From positions 40,325,044 to 40,389,043 of the forward strand of contig NC_134649.1 in NCBI RefSeq assembly GCF_030463565.1: a DNA stretch of 64,000 bases, given 5' to 3'. Below the pieces are notes generated by a model that saw only the letters and a list, made by a program, of their open reading frames with translations, was not told the DNA's origin and did not search any database. Position numbers and translations under genes: made by a program. How positions within the stretch are numbered: position 1 is the stretch's first letter; each line of letters starts with the position of its first letter. Source of the DNA: Pelecanus crispus (taxonomy: Eukaryota; Chordata; Aves; Pelecaniformes; Pelecanidae). This document shows, one piece after another, positions 13,001 through 26,400 of the stretch.

Positions 13001-16000
13001 AGTGAGTGAAAAGAGGATTACCAACCAGCCATTCTTCAGTGTGCAAAGCGGTGGAGCAAAGTCTGCAGAGACTCTCCGAAAGTTATTGGCTTTCCTCAGG
13101 AAGGGTGCTGTGAATAGAATTGAATGAGTCTGGTCCTGTCCTTCTTAGCTTCCCTGCTGCAAGCACAGAGAGCAGTGAAACTTTGAACTCAGTAGACACT
13201 TGAATAAAATGGGAAACTTTTTTGAAGTAAATGTCTTGCGAACAGGTCTAGAGCCAGTCTTCCTGTATTGCTGTAAGAGAATTAATGGGTTTGTGACTGC
13301 ATTTGGGCTTGATAGAAAGCAGGGAGGCAACGCCGATTTTTCCAGAACTATTTGAAAGGTTCAGAAATGAGGATGATCTGCTGGAGTGGATGCAGATGGC
13401 TTATTTTCACTGGGGACTGTTAAACCTGCCAAAGTGTAAACTGCATCTTAACAGAAAGATCTCTCCCTCCTAATTACCACAGCTCAGCTGCTGCTGTCTC
13501 TTATGCTTACACATCTGAAAGGTGACAATGACAATGTCTTGAATGGCAAAGCAATAGCAGGAAGGCTTTTTTTTTTTTAGCTGTAGTCTGGAACAAAGAA
13601 GTTATGCAACCAATAGACAAGAATACCCACATGAAAAATCTTCCTCCTAGAAACTGCTCTTCATGAGACCACCGGAATTTTTGTAGGTCTTGACGGCTTG
13701 TCTCCTGGGTGACTACAGGTAAAACAGCAGCCAGTTTCATCCTCTTTCCCACACCAACAGCCTCAGGAATGTCCACGACAGCAGTAGGACTTCCATTTTT
13801 GTTGTCCCTGCAGCTCTGCACCAGATTGTCTTTGTACACGCTACCTTTTCAAGAAATTGGAAGGCTCTTCTTGCGTGTTCTGGCAAAAATCTCCAGTAAC
13901 GTTTTCACAGCAGTTACTTTAGTTGCCAAAACCCAGACTTTTCAGATCCTCATCACTCATGGCACACAAAAAAAGGGAAAAGATAGTTTTGAATATGAGC
14001 TCCTCTTAGAGGAACAGAGACTTTAGGGGGGAAGGATAGTACTGTAGTTGTGATTGCATTGCAGTGGTACAGAAAGAGTGGAGGCAGTGGCAGCTCCCAG
14101 CTGGTCTGCAGGTGCCAGTTTTGGATTCGGTGTTTCCCTGTGAAAATCTGTTGTAGGTTACGGTCTTTTGTGGCAGTCTTACTAGTTAGCTACTCACTTG
14201 TTCAATCTCCCCTCACCCATGACCCTACACTGTTTCACTGTATCCCTGTAAATCTGGTTTAAGAAATGGTTTTGTGAAGTTTCTCGTCCCGCCTCCCCAC
14301 TGTTGAGCTTGGGAGAATGCGCTGGCACCCAATTTAGTGCCCCCTTTTGCTTCTGGCCCTTACCCTTTTGAGCAGTCCCTGGGGAGCCCTGTGCCAGGGG
14401 CAACAGGCAGGATGGGCTCTGATCAGACACTGTGCAATGGGCTGATGGGATTCCTCTCGGATGAGAAACAACGCAGCAGAGGAAAGGCAAAACAATGCTG
14501 AAAACCATGGCTTTTTTTAGCTGAGAGAATGTCCTTCTTCATACATAGTCTCCTCCTCCTCATGCCTACACATAGCCTCTTCCTGCTCACTATCCCATAG
14601 CATTTTCTCTCACTGCATCGGGACATTCAGGTTAGTGCAGATCTGAAGGAGCAACCTGTATTAAGAGATTATTCTGCAGTGGTATTTGCCTTGTTTTTGT
14701 AGAGGGCTCCCCTTTTTAAGTACTCAGCTGCCTACTTCTGTTTCCTCTTTTAAGATGTTTCTTCAAGTACACTGCTTGCAACTGCGTTGGACCCTACAGC
14801 TCTTCCATTCTCCCTTGTAATAGACAGCTCCCTTGGCCTTTTCACAAATAGGGGATAAAAGTTGAAGTGAGGGGGTGCCTGTCCATTTGTATCAGCCTGG
14901 GAAATGGTGGATTTCTCTCCTGAGACCTTTGCCTCGGGCATCTTGCCAAAAGACATCTAGTCTATTCACTTCAAACACATGCAGTTCCTAAGCCAGAACT
15001 GTGCAGAAAGCTCATGAACTGTGATCAACTGAAGGCCAGACAGCATGACCTGGTGCTTCTTAAAAATCAATGAATTGAAGAGCTGTAACTTCTGGATGCT
15101 TGGGAAGTGTGAGCAGGCTGCAGCACCCGCAGCATAACGTGAACCTGAAGAGGATCGCAGGATGATCAGCTCAAACATGGATCTAACCTGTATTTATGGT
15201 AGGAAAATATCCTGAAATCTGAGCCAAAAGAATGAGAATTTGTGTAAATGAAGTGTTTTGGCAAACACAAGCAATTATCTTCTTCATAGATCATGTGTAC
15301 AGGCTTCCTTTCTTGGGAGCATGAGGAACTTAAGGCAAATTTTACTTTGGAGCTAAAAGGCATGTTTTTAGCAAAGGTGGTGCAAGCAGCATTGGGATGG
15401 ACTCCAGGCCTTTGGTGTTCCCGAAGAAATGCAAGCAACTGCAGAGAAGCGTATAGCTCAGATCCTTTTGCAGCGTGCTTAGCAGGCAGCCCAGTACCAG
15501 ATCTGGTTCAGTCTTCGACAAGTGACCTCTGTCACTGAATGGGAATATAAAGAGCCTCAGTGAGCTTTGGCTGAACTGGGCTTTTGCCTGTCTGCTCCTG
15601 AGAGAGAGAGTAACCTCAGTGTTCCCCTCCCTCCCCCCAGTGTGTCTGTGAAAATACTAACTTGATTTAGCTGCCAAAAAAAGACATTTGAAAAGTATAC
15701 ATTGCTCTCCTGTGTCCTAACTTCTGTAAAATATGGGTTACGGTTGGTTCCTGTATATGGTGCTCAGTAATTTTACAGAAAGAGCAAACGGCACCACTAC
15801 AGCTATCTACACAACATTTAATACAGTGAGGTCTTTAGTCTGTACTAGGACTCCAGAGTGCTATTCTGAGCATTATGAACCCGATTATATTACATATAGA
15901 GCTCAGATGGCTCGGAGCCATGCTCAGGGTATTAACTGTTTTTATTGAGTTTTGCATTTAGAGATCTTTCTGGCAGAGCAAGGTGATGCTGAATGAGCTA

Positions 16001-17559
16001 GCATTCCCACAGCAAAACAGTGCGTGTGTGTCTGTACAGCTAGGGAGCATTTTGTATTTGATTTGCGCAAGGGGCATCCTGAGTTCCAGAGCTTGCTAAC
16101 TTATGGATGCTCAGTGTAATAATCTTTTCAATATACTAGCTGTGTAGCTGCAGGTGTTGGGGTGGAGACATTTGCTGATGTAGATATGTAGAAGTGCAAC
16201 AGAAACCTTACAAAGTGCTATAAATGTATCATAAGGGATAAATCCATATGTAGTGTGTAATATGACAGAGTATGTGATAAAATGACATTGAATGTGATTA
16301 CTTGTGATTCTTGACAGCCTGTGTCCCTGAAAGAGCATTTTTAAGACTTGGTTTAGTTTGTGATGAAAGTAGCTTTAGGAATAGTAAAGGTCCTCCCCAC
16401 TTGTTTTCAAAAAAAAAAAAAGAAAAAAAAATTCTTTTCATGATTTACATTTTGGTTTGTGCTGTTCCAGATTTTTGTAAAAGCAAACCCCCTGAAAACC
16501 CAAACAACAACAATAATAAAAGAAACCCTCTGTAGATTGCTTGGGTGATCCAAACAAAGTTGATGAGTTTCTCACTGTTTGAATATGCACTGGCTGCCAG
16601 GTGGGAACTGTGCAACTCCTCCTTCATCACCCCGCGAAGAGATAAGAGAAATGTGTGTAATCCTGCCCTGGCACTGACTGAATTTGAAGCACACTACCAG
16701 CAGGCAGGTACGCTGAACTTGGAGCCTAAACAGCTGAGGAAAAGGGGGTAGACAGTATGGTATGGCTGTTAGGGATATGAGGCACTGGGGTAGGGAAAGT
16801 TACAGATTTGCTAGTGGGAGAAGAGGGATGCTGGAGGTGGCAGCATGTGCTGTTGGGAAGGCAGCCTCTCATCTCTCCCTGGAGGCAGTGAGACTTTGCC
16901 TTCGTTGGGCTTGGGGTTAAACCCATCTCTCAGTAAACCTGCAGTCTGCAGCTCCTTTTTCTGTAGCAGGAGAGAGATGAGACTGTTCAGGCAAGGACTT
17001 CTCTACTGTGCAGTGAACACCTTTCTGTGCAGGAGACAGAAATGAGTGGATGGAGATATCCTATGTGCCATGCCGGACCCGTGTGCCACTGGTTAGTTCA
17101 TGCTTAGGTTGATGGTGAGGGGCTGAGTTTGTATGTGTTCTATCAACGAATATCCCCTTCCTCAGAAAGCAAACAGCTGACATCTTTACTTTGCAAAGGT
17201 TTTACTCTCCAAACTCAGGTCTATAATGTAAGGAAGGCATGATCTTGGTGTTCCGGTGCCTTCTCAGCTGCTTTTTTCGTCTTGGACTCCACTGACCCTG
17301 AGATTTGAATGCGTTTCCCTCTGCTGCTTTGTGTTAAAAATGAAGAATGAACTCTAATGTGGCGAAGCAGTTTGTATGGTGGAACCCATCAAAATAAACA
17401 TGAGGTGGTGGTGGTTGGAAGGGCTTAGGTAGACATGGTAATTGGGCTAGATGTTGTAGTGCAGGGAAGAAGGGTGGGGCTAGGAAGGGACTGCAATGGG
17501 AATCAGTCCCTGCAATAAATATCGCACGAGTGGGGCATGAAGGGATAAGTGGTATCCTT
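10061..17559. other. Non-coding, no gene recognised
   Basis: I see no gene here. A minus-strand open frame of 110 codons at 13,507-13,839 has no recognisable domain. An A-rich tract lies at 16,409-16,431, followed by a short CAA/TAA-like run near 16,501-16,520. Confidence 0.5.
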
Positions 17560-18850
17560 CAAATCAGATTCTGTGCCTGAGCCTTCCTCCAGAATTTCCT
17601 GCAATTTAGACAAAGGGCCAGCATCAGATTTTTAAGTGGTGTTTGTGCTGAACACTTGCAGGAGTGCGTTCCCATCCAGCTGCTGAGCAGAAACCCTCGT
17701 TCTTTGGTCTTGCTGGGAGCCGCTTTGCGCTTTTCTGTGGCAGCAGCCTTTGCAATAGGAGCCCTCCTCCCCCCCCGCCTTGAAAAGGATGGCTTTTTTT
17801 GTGAAAGAAGCCAGCGTAGCCAGGCAGACATTATACCCTTGCCGGAAGGAGGGATCCAGGCTCCCTGGGGAGGAGGGGACCGGGGGGAGCAAGTGATTCA
17901 TTGCAGCTGGCTGCAGTTTGGCCGCCTCCTCTCTCTTTGCCCTGGGTGCCAGGGAGTGACAGCTTGTGGGCAGCAGGCCAAGCTGTGAAAAGAGGAGTGT
18001 GTGAGGCCTTCAGCTTTCTCATGCTTTATCAAGCTGCAAAGAATAGCTCGATATTCAGCCAATGTTGGTGCAGGTCAGGAGAATGGAAATGCTAACTTAA
18101 CTCCTGACATGCCGGCTGATTGCTGACCGCACGCTCTGCAAGGAGCGAGGGCTGCTTTGTACGGCAGCACGGCTTTCGTACGGCAGCATGCGGAGCCAAA
18201 GAAAGAAAACGTGCTTCGATGCAATGATGAAGATATCTTTCTGTTAAGTGGGCAGCCTCGGGGACTTGCTGGGAGCACGGAAAGATGGAAAGAGTGCTGT
18301 CCTCTCTTGGCTTGCTCTCTGTGTGCTGGTGGAGGATGGAAACACTGAAAGGTAGGGCAGGCAGCAGGAGCGACGGGCGTCCTGGGAAAGCGTGAGGGAC
18401 TGTGGCGGGCGAGTGGCAGGTCTGCCCTCGGCTGTGCTCCCGCTCGTGGCACAGCACCGCGGGCTCTGGTGCAGGCCAGCCCAATCCCTGGGCAGTGCCT
18501 GCCAATGTGGGGAAGCGGTGGCCTGGGGAGCAGGATGGGGCCAGTCCTGGAGCTGTAACCCTTTGCTGGAGGGCCTGCCAGCATGGCATCCCTGCGGCAG
18601 CGGTCTCTGCGGAGGGCTGCACGCCGGCGCGGAGGGAGTTAAGCGCTTCTTGTCAGCTGGGGGTGAGCCTACCTCGGGTTTTGAGCTCCATTCCCACGGC
18701 TTTTCCTTTCTGACCAGGGCTGGGGGAGGGATCTCGCCTGGAACAAGTAAAATGCCCAGAGGCTGGAAAACAGCACCCCGGCCCCTCTGGCCTTGCCTTG
18801 GGCTGGGAGGGATTTGAACTTCACTGCAGGCTGGATAGGGGCTGCTGGCC
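17560..18850. promoter_or_regulatory. GC- and CpG-richer block, possible regulatory region or first-exon area
   Basis: This is the most GC-rich part of the first 37 kb. CpG density is highest from about 18,120 to 18,680, for example near 18,605-18,650 (CACGCCGGCGCGG) and 18,370-18,480. An imperfect repeat of about 18 bp (around GTACGGCAGCA) lies at 18,155-18,188. Long open frames on both strands here are explained by the GC content and encode nothing recognisable. It could be a CpG-island promoter or enhancer for PLXNB1 or an unseen transcript; this is inference. Confidence 0.35.
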
Positions 18851-21800
18851 AAGGCCGGGGTCTGTCGTTGCTCGGCTGGCCGCTGGGTAAGATCATGGGT
18901 TTATTTCTCTCCTTTAAGCAGACCAAGATGGCTTTGCAGGCAATCGAGTTCCTGCCTAGGGGACTGAAGTAAATTATTTCTCAGCTGGAAGGATGTAAAG
19001 TAGAAATCAAGTCCCAGCAGTTCCATGAGCAGCAGCACAGGTTAACATACGGGTTTTGTGGCTGAGCGAGGGCAGCAGCATTTGAAGGAGCGTCGTTTGC
19101 TACAGGATGTGCAAGTTTCTCAAAGGCATAAGATAGCAGGGCCCTTCTTTCCTGATGCTGGCTCCACCTTCTCCTCCTGCACCATGTTGAGCTGTTTGAA
19201 GCCCTGAGGAGTGGGAAGAGCAGGTGAAAGTCTGAGGGGCCAGGGAGGGGAGTTAGTGGGTACTCAGAGCACAGCCTGCAGCTGCATCAGGGCCCGAATC
19301 CCCCCATTTCTCCATCAGCAGTGCAGGGGGCTGGGGGAGTGAGAGGACTCTGCCATATCCCAGTTTACTTTGGAGCTGAGTGTATCTCTGTGTGGAGTAT
19401 TAATCCTGGCCAGCACCCATTTCCCAGCAGAGGCAGAAAGGAGTTAGAGTAGCTGTTCAGCCCCTAGAAATACTCACTGAGGATTGAGGTGTGCAGTCCC
19501 TATTCTCAACAGCTTCTGAATTCAAGGCAAGGTGAACTGATGTGAGTGAATGGGACCCAGCAGTAGCATAAAGGAGAGATGTACCATGGGCTCGGAGTGC
19601 AATTCCACAGTTTAATTCTGCTAGGCTGCACTTGTGCTGTGCAGACCAGCTTATGCCAGAAAACATGGCAAATGTGTGGTTGGAGACTGGATTTTTGTTT
19701 GTGCATGGGATATTTGGCTTTGCTCCCGTCCCAGATCCTCTTTGCGAAGGCTGAAATACTGTGATCCTCCCACTTGCTGTGCTGGCCCCTGTGGCGGGAG
19801 GGTCTGGGAAGGAGTATTGTCTGTGCGGGACAGAGGCTTTACTTCTTGCAAGGCCAAGGGAGTAGCCTGGGTCAGCGCCTAGATACAGACACGAGCAATG
19901 AAACAACAGCATCTGTGCAATATTCCGCAAACATATAGAGACTGGCATCGTTAGATGCCAAAATCCTAATAAAACTGGTAGGCAGTAGCCCTTGTTCAGC
20001 TGTCCACACCTAGGGGTTGTTGAGCTCTGCTTTTGAGTATACTACAGCTCTTTTCCTCTGTCCATTTACTTGCCTGGCAATGGGAAATGTGGCTGGAGTG
20101 GGAGCCAGAGCCCTGGTCTGATCTGAGCCCTGTGCGAGGCGGACCTGTGGTGGATGCACAAAGAGAAACTCCCGCCTGCCGTGGCGGTAGCTTGGGACCC
20201 AGGTGCAGCAAATACACCAGCGAGAGCTGGCTTTTCTGCCGTGCTCCTGCAGGGACAGGGGGTGTGTTCCCATTGTGCCTGTTCTGGTTTGCTCCTGTCA
20301 AGCCTCTTCTCATTATTCTTGCCTTGAGCTGTCTCAGGCCTGAAGGCAAAGTGCTACAGAAGGCTCTGTAGGCTTGTCCTTGAGAGACGTGCGGTCCTTG
20401 GAGAGCGGCTGTTCAAGGGAAGCACTGCAGTAGGCTGAATTGAGGCTGTTTCAGGCTGCACAGCTCTGAGCTAATCTCCCAGAGGCAGAGACATTACTCA
20501 CCAATCAGGAATGTGTCTGTATTTTTCCTAATGAGAACAAAACATTTTATCCCTGTTCATTAGCAGAGAGTTAGGGTGTACTGTTGCTATGCCAACAGAC
20601 TCCTCACCCCTGCAGACACACTGGGGGTGTCCTCCGTGCCATGGTTAGAAGGGTGAACGGGAAGGCTCGTTCTGGCAAGGAAAAAGATCCCATTGTTTTC
20701 CCAGGGCTGCCTGGACTTTGTGCAGCTGGCCAGACCTTGCATTCTCGGGGGAAGGGAACCACAGCAGGAGTCAAGTGCAACAGAGATTTAATTTATTGGG
20801 AAAAATAGTCTTTGCATTTCATGTTATGTTGTTTTTTCCAGCTTGAGGCACACTCTTCAATAAGAGAAATGAAGGTGTCTCAACGTTCCCAAGAGTCCAG
20901 ATGGTAAGCAAAATGCGCCGGGAGTCACCACTGGGACATCCATGGACTGCTGCAGCCTGCTGGGCTCCTCCGTGTTCCTGATCATTTCCATTTGTGTGGC
21001 CAGTGTAACGGTAATGCTGGGCAGCCTCTTGATGCTGCTGCGTAACGAACCCACCTGACGAACTGTACCACCTGTGATTAGTTGGACGAGTGGGTTCACC
21101 AGGCATGTGGTCTACTGGAAAGAGTGAGTGGCTGTATGTGAGAATATGCACTTCTTCCCTTTCCAAAGGGAATGTTCCCTTTATGTAGGGAAATCCTGTG
21201 AAGGACAGAGGGCATCTCTTCAACAGAAGGTTTGATCTGTAGTGTTCGCTATAAGCAGATGTATGTACTCCAGAGGATGCCTGTCTATTTACTTGTTATT
21301 TTTGTCTTTGTCTTGGTCCTCCTCTCCAGCTGCACCCCCCTTTCTTGAGGGAGTGGTTGGGATCTGTGGGTTGCAGTGGTGCCTAAGTCAGGCCACTGTA
21401 CACCTTTTGCAAGAGTCTTCTCAGCACCTCTGATGCTGCACTTCCATCTCTGTTGCAATGTAAAAAATAACTTTTAAACTTTGAATCTTCTGTACAAGGG
21501 AATGAGTTTAACCTACATATGGAAACAAACAAAAAAGCTACTTTCTGATGGTGATCTATGGCCAGAAATGGGCCGGTGAGTGCTGCCAAATCTGAAGACA
21601 GCCTTCTGGAGCAGGGGTGATGTTCATATCTGGCTGTCAATCACCGTGGAGTGTGATGTGCTGCTTTGTGCTGGCTGAGTTCTGTGGTGTCGACAGCTAT
21701 TACAGACCCTTAAGAAATGTCTCCCTGAAACTGAGTTCTTTCAGGCTGCTTCCTGTTAAACAGGATAGCTGCAACTCCTATTTCAGTTTGCCTGGCGAAG

Positions 21801-22808
21801 CACTCTGTAAGTGAATGTGTGGAATTTGAATACGGGAATTTGAATATCAAATATAGGGTGGTACAGCAGAGATTCCAGACTGAATGAGTTGCTGGAGATC
21901 TGCAGATCTGCATAAACTTCTGGTTGGGGAGTGAAACCCTGGCACCTGGACACTAGGTGCTGTTTTAGATGAGTCACCGACTCTTGCACTGGAGAGATGA
22001 GTATCGCGTTAGAGCACTGGGAGTACAGGAGCCCTTCATCAGAAGGACGTCTTCTTGTTGGACTTGCAGCTATAGCAGCAGGAGGGCTCGGCAGAAGTAA
22101 AAACAATGAACAAAGCCAGACAGCAACCCCTAGTCTAGACTTCTCTGTGTGTGCAGCCTGTGTGGTTTCAGTTTGGTAGCAGACCTGGATTGAACTCTTG
22201 GATGGTAAAGAGCAAGTTTTCGGAAAACCTGTTTCAATCTGGAGCCTCCAAGAATAAATTCTGACTACATATAATGCACGTACAAAAATTGGCGAGTCTG
22301 GCTTCCTCAGCTTTGCATTGCTCTGGGTGGTTCAAGTAAAACCACTAAATCAAAGCTGTTTGAAATAGGGAATGAGTAAGTACTTGAGATGACTTGAATT
22401 CAGGCCAGTCTCTTCTGGATCCAGGTTTTCAGGGTACATAAAAAATAAAAGACCATAAGGAGGACAGAGGTCTGTATGTTGTATTCTTTGAGATACCAGG
22501 CTGATTCTGTCCAGATACTACTGAAAAAGTGCTCTGGCAGAAGTGCACTAGAGGACATGCTTTTTAGTACCTTTAAGTGCAAAAGAACATGGCTGAACAA
22601 ACTAACTTCTGAAATGTGAGTTACGGTTGTTATCTGAGTCGCACTCTACTTCATTCTTGTGCAGCCAGAGTAGCAATTCGCTGTTACCTAGGAGAGTGTT
22701 ACTTGTTCCCTCCTCTTCTCTCCCCTCCTTTTTAAGCAGTGTAGGGGCTGATTTTTCTGCCCTATTTTCTGTGGACCACCAGTTTTGCTTTTTTAGAGTA
22801 AAGATAAA

Positions 22809-22848
22809 TGTACATATATACATACATATATAAACATACATATATAAA
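22809..22848. repeat. TA/CATA-rich low-complexity tract
   Basis: Alternating TACATATA, CATACATATA and TATAAACATACATATATAAAC units form an imperfect microsatellite. Confidence 0.8.
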
Positions 22849-23394
22849 CGTGCTGTGTGCAAGGCAAGAATTCTTCAGGAGAAACCCTCACCTTCAGGGG
22901 GGTAGAGGGCACGTTTTTCCAAACTGTGGTGATGTGTTTTGGCTGTAGACATTTCTTTCTCACTGCTTCCTATGCCTAGCAAACAGTTCTGTATAGCGTG
23001 CTCTCTGCAGAGTAGTCAGAATAGTGGGGGGTTTGGGTATTTCTAGACCTGGGGCCATGTACTTCCTTCATACGTAATGTAAAGCCTCTGCATAGCTACC
23101 TCAGACTCCAGCTCCATTTCCAAATGTGGTATTTTAATGAAAGACTAGTCCAAATGGCGCTCTGGTCTTGCATCTTGTTGTCTTGCAATTATGTTTCCAA
23201 GATGTCTCCCACTGCATGCTGAGCTCTTCTTCTCTAGGTATGTATGCTCCATTCGTTTAATTATTTAACCTTGTAACAACCAGATTCTTGTTTTGATAGT
23301 ATCTGAGCTTCTCTCAGTGGAAAAACGATGCAGACTTACACATATCAACAGTGAGGTAAAGAATAAAATTCCGAATCTGTTTTTACGTTTCGCC

Positions 23395-23421
23395 TCTAAA
23401 AGCACCTGTGGTGCTTTTAGA
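23395..23421. repeat. Perfect inverted repeat, 12-bp arms with 3-nt loop
   Basis: TCTAAAAGCACC, then TGT, then GGTGCTTTTAGA. The arms are exact reverse complements and the pairing stops at both flanks. It is not followed by a feature that explains it. Confidence 0.9.
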
Positions 23422-26400
23422 ACCTTGAGAGGAGGACTTAGTCCTTGATGTGTGCAGTTAACTGGGGAAGCTTCTTGCCACAGGATGTTGTGAATGCCAA
23501 ATATCTGTGTGTATTTGAGGACACAGGGCAGCTCCACAGAAGAAGGAGCTATTGAAGGTTACTAAATGCACAGAAACCACCTCTGTCCCAAGAAATCGCT
23601 GAGCTGCACATTGTGGAAGCCTGGGAGAGTATTCGGTGAGGTAAAGTGCTGCTATGTGCTTACTTCATACTTACGTTTCAGGGCATTGCCAGGTCCAGAC
23701 AACTGCAACCTGGTTTGTCAGCATGGAGCGGGAAAGGGGATACAAATAAAACTTGTAAAAATGGAGACTGGCACAGCTTGTGTTCTAGGTTGGTTCTGTG
23801 CTGCTTGTGATATTCTGCATGCACCTCTTACTTGCTGAAGGCATTGCCTGAGGACTGTTGGGAGTCTGCAGGCTGTTGACTTGAGTTTGAAGAGAGGCGG
23901 AGAGTATATTTCTGGAAACTAAGCAGCTAGGAAGGGTGGTGTGAAGACAAATATTCTAAGCAGAGAAGCTGACTTTTTCTCTGTGGTATACACTGTTCCT
24001 GCTGCTCTGAGATGGTACGTGTTTTACTGAGTTACAAAGACTGTCTTACTGCTGATAGTCTAAATTGTATTTGTGTGAATTTCCCCCCTTTAAAAGAGTG
24101 TTTCTTGCCTGGTAATGGACTGTAACTTAATTTGAGCTAAAATGGGTGATAAGCAGATGTATAAACAGTACAATCCCTGTTCCAAAGTGTTTTCAGACTA
24201 AAAATGTCATGGCCTACGTGAGGTTCATACTCTTCAGAAGTACTCAAAACACTGGTCTTATTTTAGGTCCTGTCTAAACATTTAAAAATAACTTGAAAAT
24301 AGGGCTCACTTCTAGATGCTTCACCCTTGAAAGTCTGGTCTTGCACTTGGTTTTGGGTGCTTACCCAAATCTGCAGAGGGCACAGTACAGAACAGCCCTA
24401 GTTGTTCCTTTGAATTTTTGTTTTCTCTTTCAGAAGGAAGAGAACAATGTCGAGGTATCTGTCTTTTTGTCCCTAAGAACATGGCCTCTGCTGTTAGGTA
24501 GTGTCCTTTTTTGGGGAACAGCTATGGAAAGCTGATTGGTAGCAGAACTAAGATGACATATATTCTTGGAGGCATGTTCTTATGACTGAAAACAACTGAG
24601 TTGATGTATTTTGGGAAATTACAGCCCCTTTACAAGGATACAGAAACTGACTTGTCTGCATCTTATATTCTATAGTGAAAGTCACTCCATGGACTGGCTG
24701 AGAAGTTGTGTGCTCAGATTACAGCTGTGAGGACAGGCCTGGGGCTGAGACAAGAAGCCAGGTGGAGTACATACAGGATTAGGACAAGGGTCATGTTGGG
24801 GAAGGCTGGGACTAGGCTAGGTAGAGTGAGCTTAAGTTCCCTTTCTGTTGATTGTTCCCCTATCATCTTGACATGTTGCGCCTATTTAGTCAGCTGTTTG
24901 ATGCAGGAAGAAGTCTGTACCCCAAACCAGAAGTCTCATCATTGCAGAGTAGCAATGGGCTCAGTTGTTACACCATTTAGAGAGCATCCTTCCTGTTTTA
25001 CTCTCAATTTCTCAGTTATTGTTTTCATCAGTATTTTTGTTCCAGCAATGATTCTCTCTCAGCCTGTTCCTGTGAGTGCTAGACCTGTCTGCCATTCTCC
25101 AGGTAGTCTGTCTAGCTTAGATTTAGTTTGAACCTGTCTTTAGCCTGTATGATCTTTTCTATTCCTAGTTGGTCCATGATTTCAACTAGTCTATTTCCCA
25201 CTAAGCCCTGAGAAGGTTTAATTTAAAATATTTTTATGATGCTAAACTTGTCAGCCCCACTGTGGCCTCCTGGGTCGGCATTAGGTGGCCAATTGTTCAG
25301 TTGGGTCCATGTATATGTCTGAAGAGTGCTGTCTGAGCCACATTTTTGTGGGGTTTTGACTAGTTACCGATGTTGTGGCAGAGTTGAACAGTTTCCTTTC
25401 CCAGAGGGAGGCACAGTCCCTGCCGTGTGGAGTATATAGCTTAAAATGACAGAGGAAGGGTGCCTGGAACTGGGACAGTCTACAAACAGAACTGTGCTGA
25501 CCACAGGCTATGGTTTATCCTTTCAGCACAGATGTGCATACTTTTTCCTTGTTCCCCTTACCAGCCTCTCAGCTCTGTCTAGCTGTTCCTTCCAGCAGAA
25601 GAGCAGCCACTCAGATGTAAAACTCTCAGTGCTATTCCTAACAAACTGCTGTAAATCTGGTTTTCCTGTCTCCTGCGCACTTTTGCCCAGGGGTGACCCT
25701 GGCGAGGTAGCATTCTCTTGAAATGCCAACTGCCAGCCAGTTATACTGGCTGAAATTCCTGCTCATAGCAGTTTGCATTTCAGACTAGCACCGCAGTTTA
25801 TGCATCAGACCTGTTAGTGCATCTCTGTGGCCCTAGAGTGAAGGTCTGGGCTTCCCTGAAAGGCAAAGGGAAGAGCCAGTTGGTCCTGTCCAGCCAGTGG
25901 CTGTCAGACTGTGAAGGTGGGAGGGTAGCAAACCAGATGGAGAACAGTCTCAACCAAAAAGCCTTTAAAATTCATGGCTGCCATGAACAGGTAGCCAGTT
26001 CTGAACGTTGGTGCCTTTAGGGCAGCACCAAAGAAGCTTTCTCAGCCTTGAACAGGACAAGGAGCTCAAATATTTTGCCAGAAAAAGTTAGGATCTCCTC
26101 AGTCTGAGTGTACAGATAAGAACAGAAGCTCATGTTGCAAAGCCACTTGATGGTGTTAAAATTTCTTATGGTGAATTTTGTCTTTTAATAAAATTCCTTG
26201 CTCTGGATAAGGTGTGACTAGATATCTGCCTGTTAACAAAGTGACTGGAGAGATCTTGCTCCAGATGGTTTATTTCTCCAAGTACCAAATCTTGCAGTGT
26301 CCTAGCTTCTGCTTCCTTTGCTGCTTAATTTTCATGTTGCTCATTTTCACTCCTCCAGATTGTTGACCCACAATGATATGAATGAAGAGCATTGCCTGAT

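Noticed and set aside
13507..13839. 110-codon minus-strand open frame with an A-run, first suspected as a processed pseudogene
   Set aside because: No protein family recognised, the A-run lies inside the frame, and no target-site duplication was seen.
17400..17480. Possible tail of an avian repeat (TTGGAAGGGCTTAG, GGGCTAGATG)
   Set aside because: Too short and too weak a resemblance to call.
17656..17988. 110-codon + strand frame
   Set aside because: No recognisable motif and the minus strand is equally open.
18075..18852. Overlapping long minus-strand frames (169-202 codons)
   Set aside because: They lie in the GC-rich block, overlap each other in different frames and lack domain motifs; best explained by few stop codons in GC-rich DNA.
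24840..25210. Pyrimidine-rich stretch suspected as another LINE remnant
   Set aside because: I could not match a consistent order of CR1 consensus blocks.
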